A DNA stretch of 64,000 bases from Legionellales bacterium (lineage in GTDB: Bacteria > Pseudomonadota > Gammaproteobacteria > UBA1113). The notes under the pieces are model-generated. The model was not told the origin of the DNA and ran no database searches. It saw only the letters and a program-made list of their open reading frames with translations. Positions 43,541-53,598 of this stretch are shown here, one piece after another. The position numbers were made by a program, and so were the translations under genes. How positions within the stretch are numbered: position 1 is the first letter of the stretch; every line of letters starts with the position of its first letter. The stretch is taken from the NCBI GenBank assembly GCA_002709565.1, contig PAPY01000007.1, positions 124,001-188,000 of the forward strand, read 5' to 3'.

Positions 43541-43630
43541 ATATGGTCAAACTATTACCAGTTAAATAAGCATTAATAAGGCCCGCTATTAAACCGATTG
43601 CGGCATTGATAGTCAAGGCCTCAAGCGAAA

Positions 43631-43900
43631 TTATTCTGTTGGCGTGAAGCCTTCTGGCTTAGCACTGCCGTCGCCGAAGAAAAATTTGTCCATTTCAGCC
43701 TTGAGGAAGGCCTGGGCTTCTTCATCCAGCATATTGAGGCGATATTCATTAATCAGCATGGTTTGATGCTGTAGCCACTGTTGCCAGGCTTGTTTGGAGA
43801 CATTGTCATAAATCTTTTGCCCCAGCTCACCAGGATAGGGGGCGAAATCCAAACCTTCGGCTTCACAGCCGAGTTTTACGCACTGTACGGTATGGGTCAT
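43631..43900 (-). CDS. yggX: Fe(2+)-trafficking protein YggX
   Basis: An 89-residue protein with the family opening [23 protein letters not shown] and [20 protein letters not shown]. It protects iron-sulfur clusters from oxidative damage. It follows mutY by 8 nt, a conserved pairing in gammaproteobacteria. Confidence 0.95.
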   Translation of the reverse strand: MTHTVQCVKLGCEAEGLDFAPYPGELGQKIYDNVSKQAWQQWLQHQTMLINEYRLNMLDEEAQAFLKAEMDKFFFGDGSAKPEGFTPTE

Positions 43901-43908
43901 AGTCTCTC

Positions 43909-44961
43909 CTACAATAAATTATCGAGTAATTTTTTTACAGGGGCAGCTAAACCCCGTTGTTGAACTTGCTCGGCATCGTACCAAACTTGTTGTGCACCGG
44001 CCATGGGCTTGGACTGCCATTCAGTGACAAGGATTTTTACCGGCGTGATCTCTAAATGATAATGACTAAAGGTATGGCGAAAACACTCCCAGTGGTCGAT
44101 AGCAATAATGTTCGCCGAGAATTGGTCTTGGCACCATTGTTTAGGATCATCAGTCAATGGACATTCGGGAAAACTCCACAAGCCACCCCAAATACCTTTG
44201 GCGGGGCGCTTCTCCAATAAAATTTCACCTTGCTCATTACATAACATCAATAAATAGCGCTGTTTAACGGGCAAGGATTTTTTGGGTTTTTTGCCTGGGT
44301 AATCTTGCGGGTTACCTTGTCTAGCCGCACAACAATGGGATTGCAATGGACAGTCATCGCAACGAGGTTGACTGCGAGTGCAAACCGTTGCCCCTAAGTC
44401 CATCATGGCTTGGGTGTATTCTGGTAGCTTGTTGTCAGGTGTAAGTTTTTCTGCTAATTCCCATAATGTCTTTGCCACCGTGGATTTACCAGGCCAACCG
44501 TCAATGGCATGATAACGGCTCAATACCCGTTTGACATTGCCATCTAAGATCGCCGCCCGCTGATTCATGGCAATAGCCGCAATTGCACCGGCAGTGGAAC
44601 GGCCAATGCCGGGAAGCTGTTGTAGTGCGTCAACGGTTGTTGGGAAAACGCCGGCATGCTCATCAACAACAAGCTTTGCTGCCTGATGTAGATTACGGGC
44701 ACGGGCGTAATATCCCAAACCCGTCCATAGCTCTAAGACTTTATCTTCATGGGCATTGGCGAGATCATTGACCGTTGGAAATACCGCCATAAATTTTTCA
44801 AAATACGGTATCACGGTTGTTACTTGGGTTTGTTGTAGCATGATTTCGGATACCCACACTCGATAAGGGGTAATATCAATTTGCCAGGGCAGGGTTTTAC
44901 GGCCGTACTTATCAAACCACTTGAAGATGCGTTGCTGAAATTGTTTGGCGGTTAATGGCAT
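43909..44961 (-). CDS. mutY: A/G-specific adenine glycosylase
   Basis: Removes adenine mispaired with 8-oxoguanine. From the ATG at 44961 it has 350 residues, the usual length; a GTG start at 44982 would fall within a hairpin. Visible are the helix-hairpin-helix [17 protein letters not shown] with the catalytic Asp in [12 protein letters not shown], the four-cysteine [4Fe-4S] loop ([17 protein letters not shown]) and a C-terminal MutT-like domain. It lies between asmA and yggX. Confidence 0.95.
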   Translation of the reverse strand: MPLTAKQFQQRIFKWFDKYGRKTLPWQIDITPYRVWVSEIMLQQTQVTTVIPYFEKFMAVFPTVNDLANAHEDKVLELWTGLGYYARARNLHQAAKLVVDEHAGVFPTTVDALQQLPGIGRSTAGAIAAIAMNQRAAILDGNVKRVLSRYHAIDGWPGKSTVAKTLWELAEKLTPDNKLPEYTQAMMDLGATVCTRSQPRCDDCPLQSHCCAARQGNPQDYPGKKPKKSLPVKQRYLLMLCNEQGEILLEKRPAKGIWGGLWSFPECPLTDDPKQWCQDQFSANIIAIDHWECFRHTFSHYHLEITPVKILVTEWQSKPMAGAQQVWYDAEQVQQRGLAAPVKKLLDNLL

Positions 44962-44973
44962 TGGGTTTTGCAG

Positions 44974-44993
44974 GGGGCTCACGCATGAGCCCC
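44974..44993 (-). terminator. Hairpin between asmA and mutY
   Basis: Perfect 8-bp stem GGGGCTCA/TGAGCCCC with a 4-nt loop, 8 nt after the asmA stop. There is no T-run. It may weaken read-through or protect the mRNA end. Confidence 0.5.
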
Positions 44994-45000
44994 GACACTC

Positions 45001-47145
45001 TTAGTTATTAAAAAATTTCTTAATGCTCTTTTGTAATTTTTTGGTGGCTTTATCAATAGTCTCTTTGGTATCACCAATATCAGCATCCAAGGTATTGCCA
45101 ATAACTTTCAAGGTTATCTTGCTCAAGTCAGGCGTGAACTTGGGGTTGCTAAGAGGACCTGTGACCTTAAACGAAATCTCACCGCCAATTTCTTCCATGT
45201 GTTGTCCTAATAAACCACCGACACCATTCTCAGAGGTTTTTACCGTAATGTCGTAATTGAGGGATTGTTTAATGAGATTAACGCTACCAGCACCTTTGAC
45301 AGTGACCAAGCCTGAACTGAGCAACAAGTCATTATTATAAGCAATACCGTTTTTGATCTTGGCACTACCTCGAAGTGACGCAAAACTCGTATCATTGTGG
45401 CTAGTTTTGCTGGGTATTTGTTGTTTTTTGAATAAGCTATAGGCCGTGTCGAGCTTTTGTAAAATATCAAGGCCGGCAATTTTGCCATTGGTTAAATTTA
45501 CCCGCAAATTACCATTTAAGGAACGCACAATAGCATCGCCATTGGTGCCAAGGGCTGTGACATCAGATTTAATATAACCGGTACCGCTGATTTTGTTGAT
45601 CCCAGCTGCATCGGTTAGTAAAGGCTGAATTTTGATATTGTTCAAACTCTCGGTAAATCGGTAACGTGGCACCGGCCCCGTGAAATCCATGCTTAATTTA
45701 CCCGCAAACTTGCCGCCATACATATTGGCATTAATCGGGTTAAAACTGATAATTCCATTCTTGGCTTTGAGACTGGTGTTGACAAAATCAGCGCGCAAAC
45801 CGGCAGCGGTCAGTCGACCAATGTGCAATTTACCTTTACGTTGGATTTTGTTCAGTAATTCATAAGCCGGTTGACTGGATGATGGAGAACGACTAGCACT
45901 AGACTGTTTCTGCGCAGCAGATGATTTTTTTGATGTTGTTTTGGAGCTGGCTAGCGTCGCATAGTCGTCTAAATTTAACTGATCAATACTAATATCAATA
46001 TCAGCAATATTTTTTTCGATATTACTCATGTTGATAGAGCCTTTGATTTGACTCTCATCCACATTCGCTTTAAGTCCAAGGATCTTAAAACTATTCTTTG
46101 TGCCGCTGAAACCTGCATTGGCGGATACTTTGGTTAGAGCCTGTGATGATTTAAAGTGCGGATCCATATTGAGTGACTTAAGCAATTTATCCAGATCAAA
46201 GTTAGGAACAGTAAGATTGCCGCGGTACTTTGGTGCATCAATAATACTCTCAGCTCGTAATTGTCCTTTGGCGGTGAGGTTATTCAACTTAAGCAGTAAA
46301 TGCTCGATGCTAAAAGTTTGCTTGGTTAAATTAACATGAGTATCGCCTTGTAGCTTGAACAACAGGGTATTGTGATCCTCAGAGTTGAGTTCAGCATTCA
46401 TGACAACCTTGTTGAGATTTAAGCTCTGTTGGTGACTGTTGTATTCAACAATACTGTTCAGCCGCAGGTTACCATCCAGCTCCGGGTTAGTGCTCTTCAG
46501 GAATAAATGCACGCTTAACGGGAAAGTTCGACCAACAGTATTAATGTTTTTGCTGGCTAAAGAACGCAAAATAACCGTTGCTGTTTGATTGTGTTGTTGG
46601 TCTTGCCAATTTAATTGAGCATTCTTGATATTGACCCCAGAGATACTGATATCCAGATCGGAGGGTGAATGCTTTTTGGTGGGTTTAGAGCTTGCTTCGC
46701 TGACAGGCGCTGGCTGAGGGGCAGGCTTTGTGCCTTCTAGTTTGTTGACCATATCATCCCAGTTATTTTTGCCATTGGCATTCTTGCTCAAATTAACATT
46801 TAAGCCATGCAGCGCCAATTTGCCAGTTTCGACATGACCGGTGATAAGGGGTAATAATTTAACACTGATGTCTGCTTCATCCAGCTCTGCGAAGGGTTTA
46901 TCATCAAATCCTGGGGCATTACTCAATTGCAGGCTATAGAGCTGTAAGCCAAGATAGGGGAAGAATGACCACTCAATATTGCCCTGGATCGTTAGGTCTC
47001 GGCCAGTGCGTTTCGCCACAGCGGCGCTGATTTCGTCCTTAAAGTTGTTCGGGTCGATAAACGTCAGTACAGCAATGGCGCCGAGGGCAATAATAAGGAT
47101 CAGGCTGCAAAGGCTGATAAGGAAGATTTTGATAAATTTACCCAT
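45001..47145 (-). CDS. asmA: AsmA-family envelope protein
   Basis: A 714-residue protein. AAAGAGAA before the ATG at 47145 favours this start over an earlier ATG at 47211. One N-terminal membrane helix (about 7-28) is followed by the AsmA N-terminal pattern (DPNNFKDEISAAVAKRTGRDLTIQGNIEWSFFPYLGL) and a long beta-rich periplasmic part, with the conserved C-terminal AsmA_2 region near 560-690. The family forms lipid-bridging channels between membranes. Low-complexity Ser/Lys linker near 415-445. Upstream of mutY-yggX. Confidence 0.9.
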   Translation of the reverse strand: MGKFIKIFLISLCSLILIIALGAIAVLTFIDPNNFKDEISAAVAKRTGRDLTIQGNIEWSFFPYLGLQLYSLQLSNAPGFDDKPFAELDEADISVKLLPLITGHVETGKLALHGLNVNLSKNANGKNNWDDMVNKLEGTKPAPQPAPVSEASSKPTKKHSPSDLDISISGVNIKNAQLNWQDQQHNQTATVILRSLASKNINTVGRTFPLSVHLFLKSTNPELDGNLRLNSIVEYNSHQQSLNLNKVVMNAELNSEDHNTLLFKLQGDTHVNLTKQTFSIEHLLLKLNNLTAKGQLRAESIIDAPKYRGNLTVPNFDLDKLLKSLNMDPHFKSSQALTKVSANAGFSGTKNSFKILGLKANVDESQIKGSINMSNIEKNIADIDISIDQLNLDDYATLASSKTTSKKSSAAQKQSSASRSPSSSQPAYELLNKIQRKGKLHIGRLTAAGLRADFVNTSLKAKNGIISFNPINANMYGGKFAGKLSMDFTGPVPRYRFTESLNNIKIQPLLTDAAGINKISGTGYIKSDVTALGTNGDAIVRSLNGNLRVNLTNGKIAGLDILQKLDTAYSLFKKQQIPSKTSHNDTSFASLRGSAKIKNGIAYNNDLLLSSGLVTVKGAGSVNLIKQSLNYDITVKTSENGVGGLLGQHMEEIGGEISFKVTGPLSNPKFTPDLSKITLKVIGNTLDADIGDTKETIDKATKKLQKSIKKFFNN

Positions 47146-47262
47146 GGTATTCTCTTTGAACAATGGTTGAAAAAATCGATTGTACGGGGAATCTTGCAAA
47201 CACGCAATCAATCGGCTTTAATGGGTAGCCCGAATGAATAGAACTGACATTAGATCACTACT

Positions 47263-49239
47263 ATGGAAAAGCCTTACATTAGCCCCGAGCAGCAATTACC
47301 GGAATTGACCGTCAAAGTCGTTATACTCTCGATTGTATTGACGGCTATTTTGGCCATGTCCAATGCCTATTTAGCGCTCAAAGTGGGCTTGTTGACCTCA
47401 GCATCCATCCCTGCAGCCATTATTTCTATGGGATTGCTGCGCTTTGTTAAGGGTAGCAACATATTGCAGAATAACTTAGTGCAAACTGCTGCTTCTGCCG
47501 GTGAGGCGGTGGCTGGCGGAATTGTTTATGCCGTGCCGGCTTTCATACTCATACACTACTGGGACCATTTCAGTTATTGGCAGAATTTTTTGATCGCGTT
47601 AGTGAGCGGGCTATTAGGGGTCTTATTTGCCATACCTATCCGCCATGTGTTGGTGACACAACCCACATTGAAGTTTCCTGAGGGGCGGGCAATTGCCGAG
47701 GTGCTCATTACTGGCGATAATCGTGCGCTAGGGCTCAAAGAATTAGTCCTGGGTGGGATGGTTGGTGCTGCTATTGAGTTGGCTCAGACCGGTTTTAAAA
47801 TTGTCGCAAATCACCTTCAAGTGTGGTTCTTGGCGGGGCGAAGCTTGGTGGGTTTTGGGGCAGGCTTTTCTGCGACTATGATTGGTGCGGGTTATCTTAT
47901 CGGCTTTAATGCTGGGTTAAGTGTGCTTATTGGGGCTCTTCTCGGCTGGTTTATCGCGGTGCCCATTTTAAGCGAGGTTTACCATGTGACAGCCCAAGGT
48001 GGGGCGCCAACGGATTTGGTCATGGCATTGTGGGGACAAAAGATTCGCTATATCGGCATTGGTGCGATGATTGTCACAGGGGTCTGGAGTTTAGTCGAAC
48101 TCACGCGCCCCTTTGTCATTAGCATTGGTAAAACCTTACGGGCGCTTTTAGATCCTCAGAGTGTGCCCATTCCGCGCACCGAGAGAGACATACCGCTCTA
48201 CTATGTTGCCATTGGCATGCTAATGTTGTTATTTGCGCTGTACTATTTGATGGGGCAAACCATCGCGTTTGATCAGCTTGGGGTTGGGGCTTCGGCGCAG
48301 TTGCCATTGGCTATCGTGGCTGTGCTCTATGTTTTATTTATTGGTTTTATTCTCAGCGCTTTGTGCGGGTATCTTTCAGGGTTAGTTGGTGTGACCACAA
48401 GCCCGGGTTCAGCAATTATGATTTTAGGCGTTATTATTGCGGCGGTGGTGTTGCGTTTTTATCTACAAACCCAAGGGGTTAGCGGGGTAGATAACAAGTT
48501 AATGGCCGTTGCCCTGCTGATCTTTGTGGGGGCTAGTATTATCAGTGCTGCTTGCCTGACCAATGACACCATTCAAGACTTCAAAGTCGGTCAGTTAGTG
48601 GGAGCAACACCTTGGAAGCAGCAAGTGATGTTGATGTTGGGGGTATTAGTGGCCGCAGCAGTTATTCCACTGGTGATGCAGTTATTGTTTAATGTTTATG
48701 GTATTGGTGATGTGCTACCTGATCCGTCCATGAAACTCGAGAATGCCTTGCCGGCACCACCTGCAGCATTATTAGCAGCTGTGAGCCAGGCGGTACTCGA
48801 TTATAATTTACCCTGGGATATGGTTGAGCTGGGTATTGTTGTCGGTATTGCCGCAATCTTAGTGAATCTGTGGCTGAAACGACGGGGTAAGACTATTTCT
48901 GTCGTGGCAGTTGCCGTGGGGATTTATTTGCCTTTATCGACGTCGGTACCCTTATTCTTTGGTGGGTTGTTGGCATACTTTACAGGGCGTAAATTGCATG
49001 ATGATTCCCGTATCAACAAAAAACGCCGCCAAATGGGTATGTTACTTGCCTGTGGTTTGGTTACTGGGGCAGCCTTAATGGATGTAGTGTTAGCGGTGCC
49101 TTTAGCGTTGGCGCACAGTGCGGATGCCTTTAGTTTGCTCGCCAATGATTGGATGCACATTACCGAAATTCTCGGTATCGCCACGACGTTGGGATTATCG
49201 TACTGGTTTTATCGTACTGTCACCCGAATAGAAGCATAA
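47263..49239 (+). CDS. OPT-family oligopeptide transporter
   Basis: A 658-residue polytopic carrier with the OPT pattern ELTVKVVILSIVLTAILAMSNAYLALKVGLL, then NNLVQTAASAGEAVAGGIVY and FPEGRAIAEVL. Members import oligopeptides or metal chelates, proton-coupled. About 14-16 helices. Its stop overlaps the trmB start by one base (TAATG). Confidence 0.93.
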   Translation: MEKPYISPEQQLPELTVKVVILSIVLTAILAMSNAYLALKVGLLTSASIPAAIISMGLLRFVKGSNILQNNLVQTAASAGEAVAGGIVYAVPAFILIHYWDHFSYWQNFLIALVSGLLGVLFAIPIRHVLVTQPTLKFPEGRAIAEVLITGDNRALGLKELVLGGMVGAAIELAQTGFKIVANHLQVWFLAGRSLVGFGAGFSATMIGAGYLIGFNAGLSVLIGALLGWFIAVPILSEVYHVTAQGGAPTDLVMALWGQKIRYIGIGAMIVTGVWSLVELTRPFVISIGKTLRALLDPQSVPIPRTERDIPLYYVAIGMLMLLFALYYLMGQTIAFDQLGVGASAQLPLAIVAVLYVLFIGFILSALCGYLSGLVGVTTSPGSAIMILGVIIAAVVLRFYLQTQGVSGVDNKLMAVALLIFVGASIISAACLTNDTIQDFKVGQLVGATPWKQQVMLMLGVLVAAAVIPLVMQLLFNVYGIGDVLPDPSMKLENALPAPPAALLAAVSQAVLDYNLPWDMVELGIVVGIAAILVNLWLKRRGKTISVVAVAVGIYLPLSTSVPLFFGGLLAYFTGRKLHDDSRINKKRRQMGMLLACGLVTGAALMDVVLAVPLALAHSADAFSLLANDWMHITEILGIATTLGLSYWFYRTVTRIEA

Positions 49240-49925
49240 TGAACGAACCTAAACATAAACGGACTGTCCGTAGTTTTGTGCGCCGTGAAGGGCGTTTGAC
49301 TCCAGGCCAGCAAAAAGCACTAGATACTTACCTACCTTTGTATGGCTTTGGGCCAGAGATGGGGATGCAAGATTTGTCCCAATTATTTGGCCGTGAAGCG
49401 GATACGGTGCTAGAGATTGGTTTTGGTATGGGGGCGTCCTTGCTTGAGTTGGCGGCCGCTAATCCTGCGACCAATTACATCGGCATTGAAGTTCATCGCC
49501 CTGGCGTCGGCGCCTTGTTGAAAGGTGTGGGTGAGTTGGGTTTGAGCAATCTGCGGGTTGCCACGGAAGATGCCAAAGAAATCCTGGCGCAGTGTATTCC
49601 TGACAATAGCCTTGCATGTGTCCAGATCTTTTTTCCCGACCCTTGGCCGAAAAAACGCCACCATAAGCGGCGCTTGGTGCAACAACCTTTTGTTGAATTG
49701 ATTATTAGCAAGCTTAAACCCGGAGGCACCCTGCATATTGCCACCGATTGGCAAAATTATGCCGAACATTGTTTAGAGATATTGCAAAACTGTTCAGGTT
49801 TAAGTAATTGTGCGGGAGAACAGTTATACATACCGCGCCCCGAATCTCGCCCTATGACCAAGTATGAACGTCGCGGTGAGCGCTTGGGCCATGGGGTGTG
49901 GGACATGCTTTTTGCGAAACGCTGA
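49239..49925 (+). CDS. trmB: tRNA (guanine-N7-)-methyltransferase
   Basis: Methylates G46 in the tRNA variable loop using SAM. The 228 residues contain the SAM-binding VLEIGFGMG, the IGIEVHRPGVG strand, and the signature FFPDPWPKKRHHKRRL. A longer frame upstream lies inside the OPT gene; MNEPKHKR at 49239, sharing a base with the OPT stop, is the proper start. Confidence 0.96.
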   Translation: MNEPKHKRTVRSFVRREGRLTPGQQKALDTYLPLYGFGPEMGMQDLSQLFGREADTVLEIGFGMGASLLELAAANPATNYIGIEVHRPGVGALLKGVGELGLSNLRVATEDAKEILAQCIPDNSLACVQIFFPDPWPKKRHHKRRLVQQPFVELIISKLKPGGTLHIATDWQNYAEHCLEILQNCSGLSNCAGEQLYIPRPESRPMTKYERRGERLGHGVWDMLFAKR

Positions 49926-49969
49926 GCCAGGGTTTAGAATTCAGTATGACTCGAAGCTTATAGGAACCT

Positions 49970-51748
49970 ATGTTAAAGGAATACCTCGTCTTTGCCATCC
50001 TCATTGGTGCGCTGGCCCTGTTCATCTGGGGGCGTTGGCGTTATGACATTGTCGCATTGATTGCTTTGATGGCGACTGTGGCTTGCGGTGCCGTGCCTTA
50101 TCGAGACACTTTTTTGGGTTTTGCAAATCCCGCGGTGATCACTGTCGCAGCAGTGATGGTCTTAACCGAGGCTATCATGAGCTCAGGACTTATCGACGTG
50201 GTGGTCAAGCGCTTAGCACCGGCGACGGATAATGCATTACTGCACATTGCAGTGTTAACGATTATGGCTGCGGTACTGTCGGCATTTATGAATAACGTCG
50301 GCGCGTTGGCATTAATTATGCCAATTGCCATGGTTACAGCAGCCAAACAAAAACGCTCGCCAGCGTTGCTCTTAATGCCGATTGCCTTTGGTTCCATCCT
50401 CGGGGGGATGACAACATTAATTGGTACGCCGCCGAATATCTTAATCTCTACTTACCGGCAAGAAGTGGTCGGCAAACCTTTTGCAATGTTTGACTTTACG
50501 CCTGTGGGCTTAGGCGTCGCAATTGTGGGGATAGTTTTTATTATTTTTATTGGTTGGCGCTGTATCCCTAAAGCTCGACTCTCAAAAACAAGTACCGAAG
50601 ATATTTTTAGTATTGATGACTATATTGCTGAAGTGCTAGTGCCCGCAGAAACGGTCTTGGTGGGTAAACCTATCACCGCTATAGAAGAATACATTACTAA
50701 AGAATATGCCGTATTAGGATTAATTAGAGGTAACCGTAAGCGTTTACAGTTTTCTGAAGACGAAGAATTACAAGCGAATGATATTCTCATCATTGAGGCG
50801 GGCTCTAAAGATCTCGAGCAACTGATTAATAGCGCCAAGCTACAATTAGTCGGTGATGCCACAGTAACCCCAGAAGTATTAACCTCTGACAATGTTGGGT
50901 TAGCGGAAGCAGTCATTATGCCTGGCTCAAGCATTGAAGGACGCACACCGGCACGTTTGCAACTGGGGCGGCGTTTTGGCGTACATATTTTAGCAATTGC
51001 CCGTGCGGGTGAGTCGTTTCAGCAACGCTTGAAGAATGTGCGTCTGAGAGCGGGTGATATTCTGTTGCTACAGGGCAAGAGTGATAACCTTTCAGAGACT
51101 ATCGCGGATATTGGTTTTTTGCCACTCGCCGATCGCGGTTTACGGATCGGAATGGAAAAAGGCGCTCTTAAACCCGTGATTGTATTTGTGATTGCAATGA
51201 TCTTAACTGCAACAAAAATCTTGCCGGTGCAAATTGCCTTCTCCGGTGCTGTACTCGCTATGATCTTGTTGAATATTATTCCCATCCGTAAAGTCTATAG
51301 CAGTATCGATTGGTCGGTGATCGTGTTGTTGGGCGCAATGATCCCGGTTGGTGGTGCGTTGGAGACGACGGGCGGTACAACCTTAATTGCAAATGCCATC
51401 GCGTCATTCTCGGGCCATATTCCCGCGGTCGTGATTTTAGGCCTAGTGATGATTATAACCATGACTTTATCAGATGTAATGAATAATGCTGCTACCGCTG
51501 TGGTGATGTCCCCAATTGCAGTGAGTATCGCTCAGTCGTTAGGTTACAATGTTAATCCCTTCTTGATGGCGGTGGCGGTGGGTGCTTCGTCGGCATTTTT
51601 GACCCCAATTGGCCACCAAAATAATACTCTGGTCATGGGGCCCGGCGGTTATCACTTCGGGGATTATTGGCGCATGGGGTTACCGCTGGAAATTCTGATT
51701 ATAATCACAGCACTGCCGCTGATACTGTGGGTTTGGCCGCTGTGGTAA
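49970..51748 (+). CDS. SLC13-type anion permease with two RCK-C domains
   Basis: A 592-residue protein: membrane half 1 (about 1-200, with NNVGALALIMPIA and IGTPPNILIS), a soluble centre with two TrkA-C/RCK-C domains (about 215-290 and 300-380), then membrane half 2 (about 400-592, SDVMNNAATAVVMSPIA and TPIGHQNNTLVMGPGGY). The duplicated SNxxTxxx-like hairpins fit the divalent anion:Na+ symporter fold. Substrate may be sulfate, dicarboxylate or other; not decidable. AGGAACCT precedes the start. Confidence 0.92.
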   Translation: MLKEYLVFAILIGALALFIWGRWRYDIVALIALMATVACGAVPYRDTFLGFANPAVITVAAVMVLTEAIMSSGLIDVVVKRLAPATDNALLHIAVLTIMAAVLSAFMNNVGALALIMPIAMVTAAKQKRSPALLLMPIAFGSILGGMTTLIGTPPNILISTYRQEVVGKPFAMFDFTPVGLGVAIVGIVFIIFIGWRCIPKARLSKTSTEDIFSIDDYIAEVLVPAETVLVGKPITAIEEYITKEYAVLGLIRGNRKRLQFSEDEELQANDILIIEAGSKDLEQLINSAKLQLVGDATVTPEVLTSDNVGLAEAVIMPGSSIEGRTPARLQLGRRFGVHILAIARAGESFQQRLKNVRLRAGDILLLQGKSDNLSETIADIGFLPLADRGLRIGMEKGALKPVIVFVIAMILTATKILPVQIAFSGAVLAMILLNIIPIRKVYSSIDWSVIVLLGAMIPVGGALETTGGTTLIANAIASFSGHIPAVVILGLVMIITMTLSDVMNNAATAVVMSPIAVSIAQSLGYNVNPFLMAVAVGASSAFLTPIGHQNNTLVMGPGGYHFGDYWRMGLPLEILIIITALPLILWVWPLW

Positions 51749-51802
51749 TGTCCATAAACATTTAAAAAAACATCCCTAACTACTGTTTTCTTTTGGTATT
51801 TG

Positions 51803-51811
51803 TGCTAGTAT
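51803..51811 (+). promoter_or_regulatory. Predicted extended -10 for the 51877 gene
   Basis: TGC followed by TAGTAT, about 66 nt before the start. The -35 (CTGTTT) is weak. Confidence 0.4.
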
Positions 51812-51876
51812 CCGAAGCTGCTCCAAATTAGATAACATTTGATAATTAGCAAACAAACACTAGCGGGAGTCGTGAT

Positions 51877-52146
51877 ATGTATTCAGAAAAGAAACGCGGA
51901 AGTCGTCTGCTGGCGACCTTTGGCAAATTCAGTCCGTCGCGTAAGCGTTCATCATCATCTAAACGCAGTTATCGTGATAAATACAGCAAGTCAGGCGTTG
52001 AGTATCTGACCTTTGAAGACATCCTGGGTACGGATGAACAGCATCAGCGAGGCTTTCGTGCAGAGATCCTTGAGCAAGAAGCGAAAGCAGCGGTTAGAGA
52101 AGGGGAACGTAAAGTTGTTCATATCGCGCCTCTGCAACTCGTCTAG
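51877..52146 (+). CDS. Small basic protein of unknown function
   Basis: An 89-residue protein behind GGGAG. The first 50 residues are rich in Ser, Arg and Lys (SRKRSSSSKRSYRDKYSK), disordered-looking and nucleic-acid- or membrane-binding in character; the rest is helical and acidic. No family recognised. Gene status rests on ribosome site, promoter-like sequence and frame. Confidence 0.65.
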   Translation: MYSEKKRGSRLLATFGKFSPSRKRSSSSKRSYRDKYSKSGVEYLTFEDILGTDEQHQRGFRAEILEQEAKAAVREGERKVVHIAPLQLV

Positions 52147-52232
52147 TCAGTGTTAGGGCTAATAACAAATACACCACTAAGGCAGCGTTAAAGCGTCAGG
52201 CAATTTTCCGAGAATTATTTAACGGGATTATT

Positions 52233-53312
52233 TTGACATTATTACCTGCGCAGGACTTTCGCGATAATACTGCAGTCATTGCAGCGCTACAAACTTTAGT
52301 TCAGCGCCCCTCGGCGATGGATAATGATGTTTTTACAAAAAGTGGTTTTTTGCAGTATTTGCCAGGTGACATTAAACAACTCATTCGCCATGACAAAGTT
52401 CGATATGCGGATTTTAACAAACTTCTGGATCGATTAGATGCGGCAAATAACGCAGTTAACAAAGCTCGTGCTCATGTGGGCGCAGCAATGACACGTTTCA
52501 CTGACTCAGGTTATTTGCAAGGTTATCGTGGCAGTGAGGTGGTACTACAGAAATGGCTCCAAAATTATGATCTCAGTGTTGACAAGTCTGCGAAACAAGA
52601 CTGGCATCAGCGATTGGTTGCTATGAGTTTGAGCGCAATGACAGAGCTTAAAGCACATTTTGCTGATGATGCTGAACAACTAGCAATCTTAGAAGAACTG
52701 TTGAAAGCCCAAGAGGATTATTCATGCACGGATCACAATAACCAAGTCTACTTCCGAAAAGATATCGTTAATGAGTTGATTGAACATTTGGGTGATCCGA
52801 CAACTATCTTCTTAGTGTCTAGTACCGCTGACCAGCAAGAGAATCCGATCAAAAGCTGGATGCGAGGTTTAGTGGAGCGGACAGCCGCCGAACGAAGAAT
52901 GCAGCCTGAAGAAGGGGCTCGCGGTGATCGCTCAAGTTCTACTTCTTCTGAAGCTAGTTCTTCTCCTACAGGCAGCAGTGGAGCCAATGGTGATGATGAA
53001 TCAGTGGCACCAACCTGTGTAGCAGAGGATGATGGCTATATGACAGCTGTTCCTGTGCCATTCGATTTGCGGGTAGAGCTTGGCGGTAGTGAGTACTTAA
53101 CTGACAATGATGGTTTCGAAGCGGAGCTCGGCAAGATTGATCAAAGCTCGCCATTTAGGACAAGTACAAGCTATGATGATACTGCTCCCGAGATTGAGCA
53201 AACCATTAGGGACGATGATGATGAAGAGGAAGACGATTCAATTGTTGTAGCAATGCGTGACATGTCAATACCAACCCCCCGAGGGCTAGCTTCAAGCACT
53301 GGCAGGCGGTAA
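52233..53312 (+). CDS. Unknown protein with acidic, disordered C-terminal half
   Basis: A 359-residue protein. The start is a TTG behind GGGAT; the next Met is 28 codons in. Residues 1-210 are soluble and helical; residues 225-359 are Ser/Glu/Asp-rich with runs such as SSSTSSEASSSPTGSSG and DDDDEEEDDS. No signal peptide or membrane helix. The make-up resembles exported effector-type proteins but no motif proves it. Neighbours on both sides are also unknown genes. Confidence 0.65.
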   Translation: MTLLPAQDFRDNTAVIAALQTLVQRPSAMDNDVFTKSGFLQYLPGDIKQLIRHDKVRYADFNKLLDRLDAANNAVNKARAHVGAAMTRFTDSGYLQGYRGSEVVLQKWLQNYDLSVDKSAKQDWHQRLVAMSLSAMTELKAHFADDAEQLAILEELLKAQEDYSCTDHNNQVYFRKDIVNELIEHLGDPTTIFLVSSTADQQENPIKSWMRGLVERTAAERRMQPEEGARGDRSSSTSSEASSSPTGSSGANGDDESVAPTCVAEDDGYMTAVPVPFDLRVELGGSEYLTDNDGFEAELGKIDQSSPFRTSTSYDDTAPEIEQTIRDDDDEEEDDSIVVAMRDMSIPTPRGLASSTGRR

Positions 53313-53343
53313 AGACGCAGTTTAACTCTCAGCAACTCCTACT

Positions 53344-53482
53344 GAAAGCGGGAATTGCTTTCCAAGTACTATCGCCAGCGCGGCCAAGCCGCACGTATGG
53401 CGACCAAAGGGGGAAAATCGCGAGGAAACCCCCATCGCGATATGTTCAGCCTGTCACCCGAAGCTCGCAGAGCGTAGGGTGG
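53344..53482. repeat. Intergenic hairpin cluster with dispersed-repeat segments
   Basis: In order: GAAAGC/GCTTTC (53344-53362), a nested TCGCCA ... TGGCGA enclosing GCGGC/GCCGC (53372-53403), ATCGCGA/TCGCGAT (53417-53441), and a CCCGAAG-hairpin-CGTAGGGTGG element (53458-53482). The segment 53429-53447 matches 28557-28575 in 17 of 19 bases. The last element resembles 43294-43319. Confidence 0.65.
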
Positions 53483-53598
53483 CGCAGTTTAATGCCATTA
53501 ACCCTGTTCATCCATGGCTGATAGGAGTACACTGTCAGCTATGGGGACAAACATTTACCCATATGGGTGCTAACCTATTGAAAAATAAGGGGAATACC

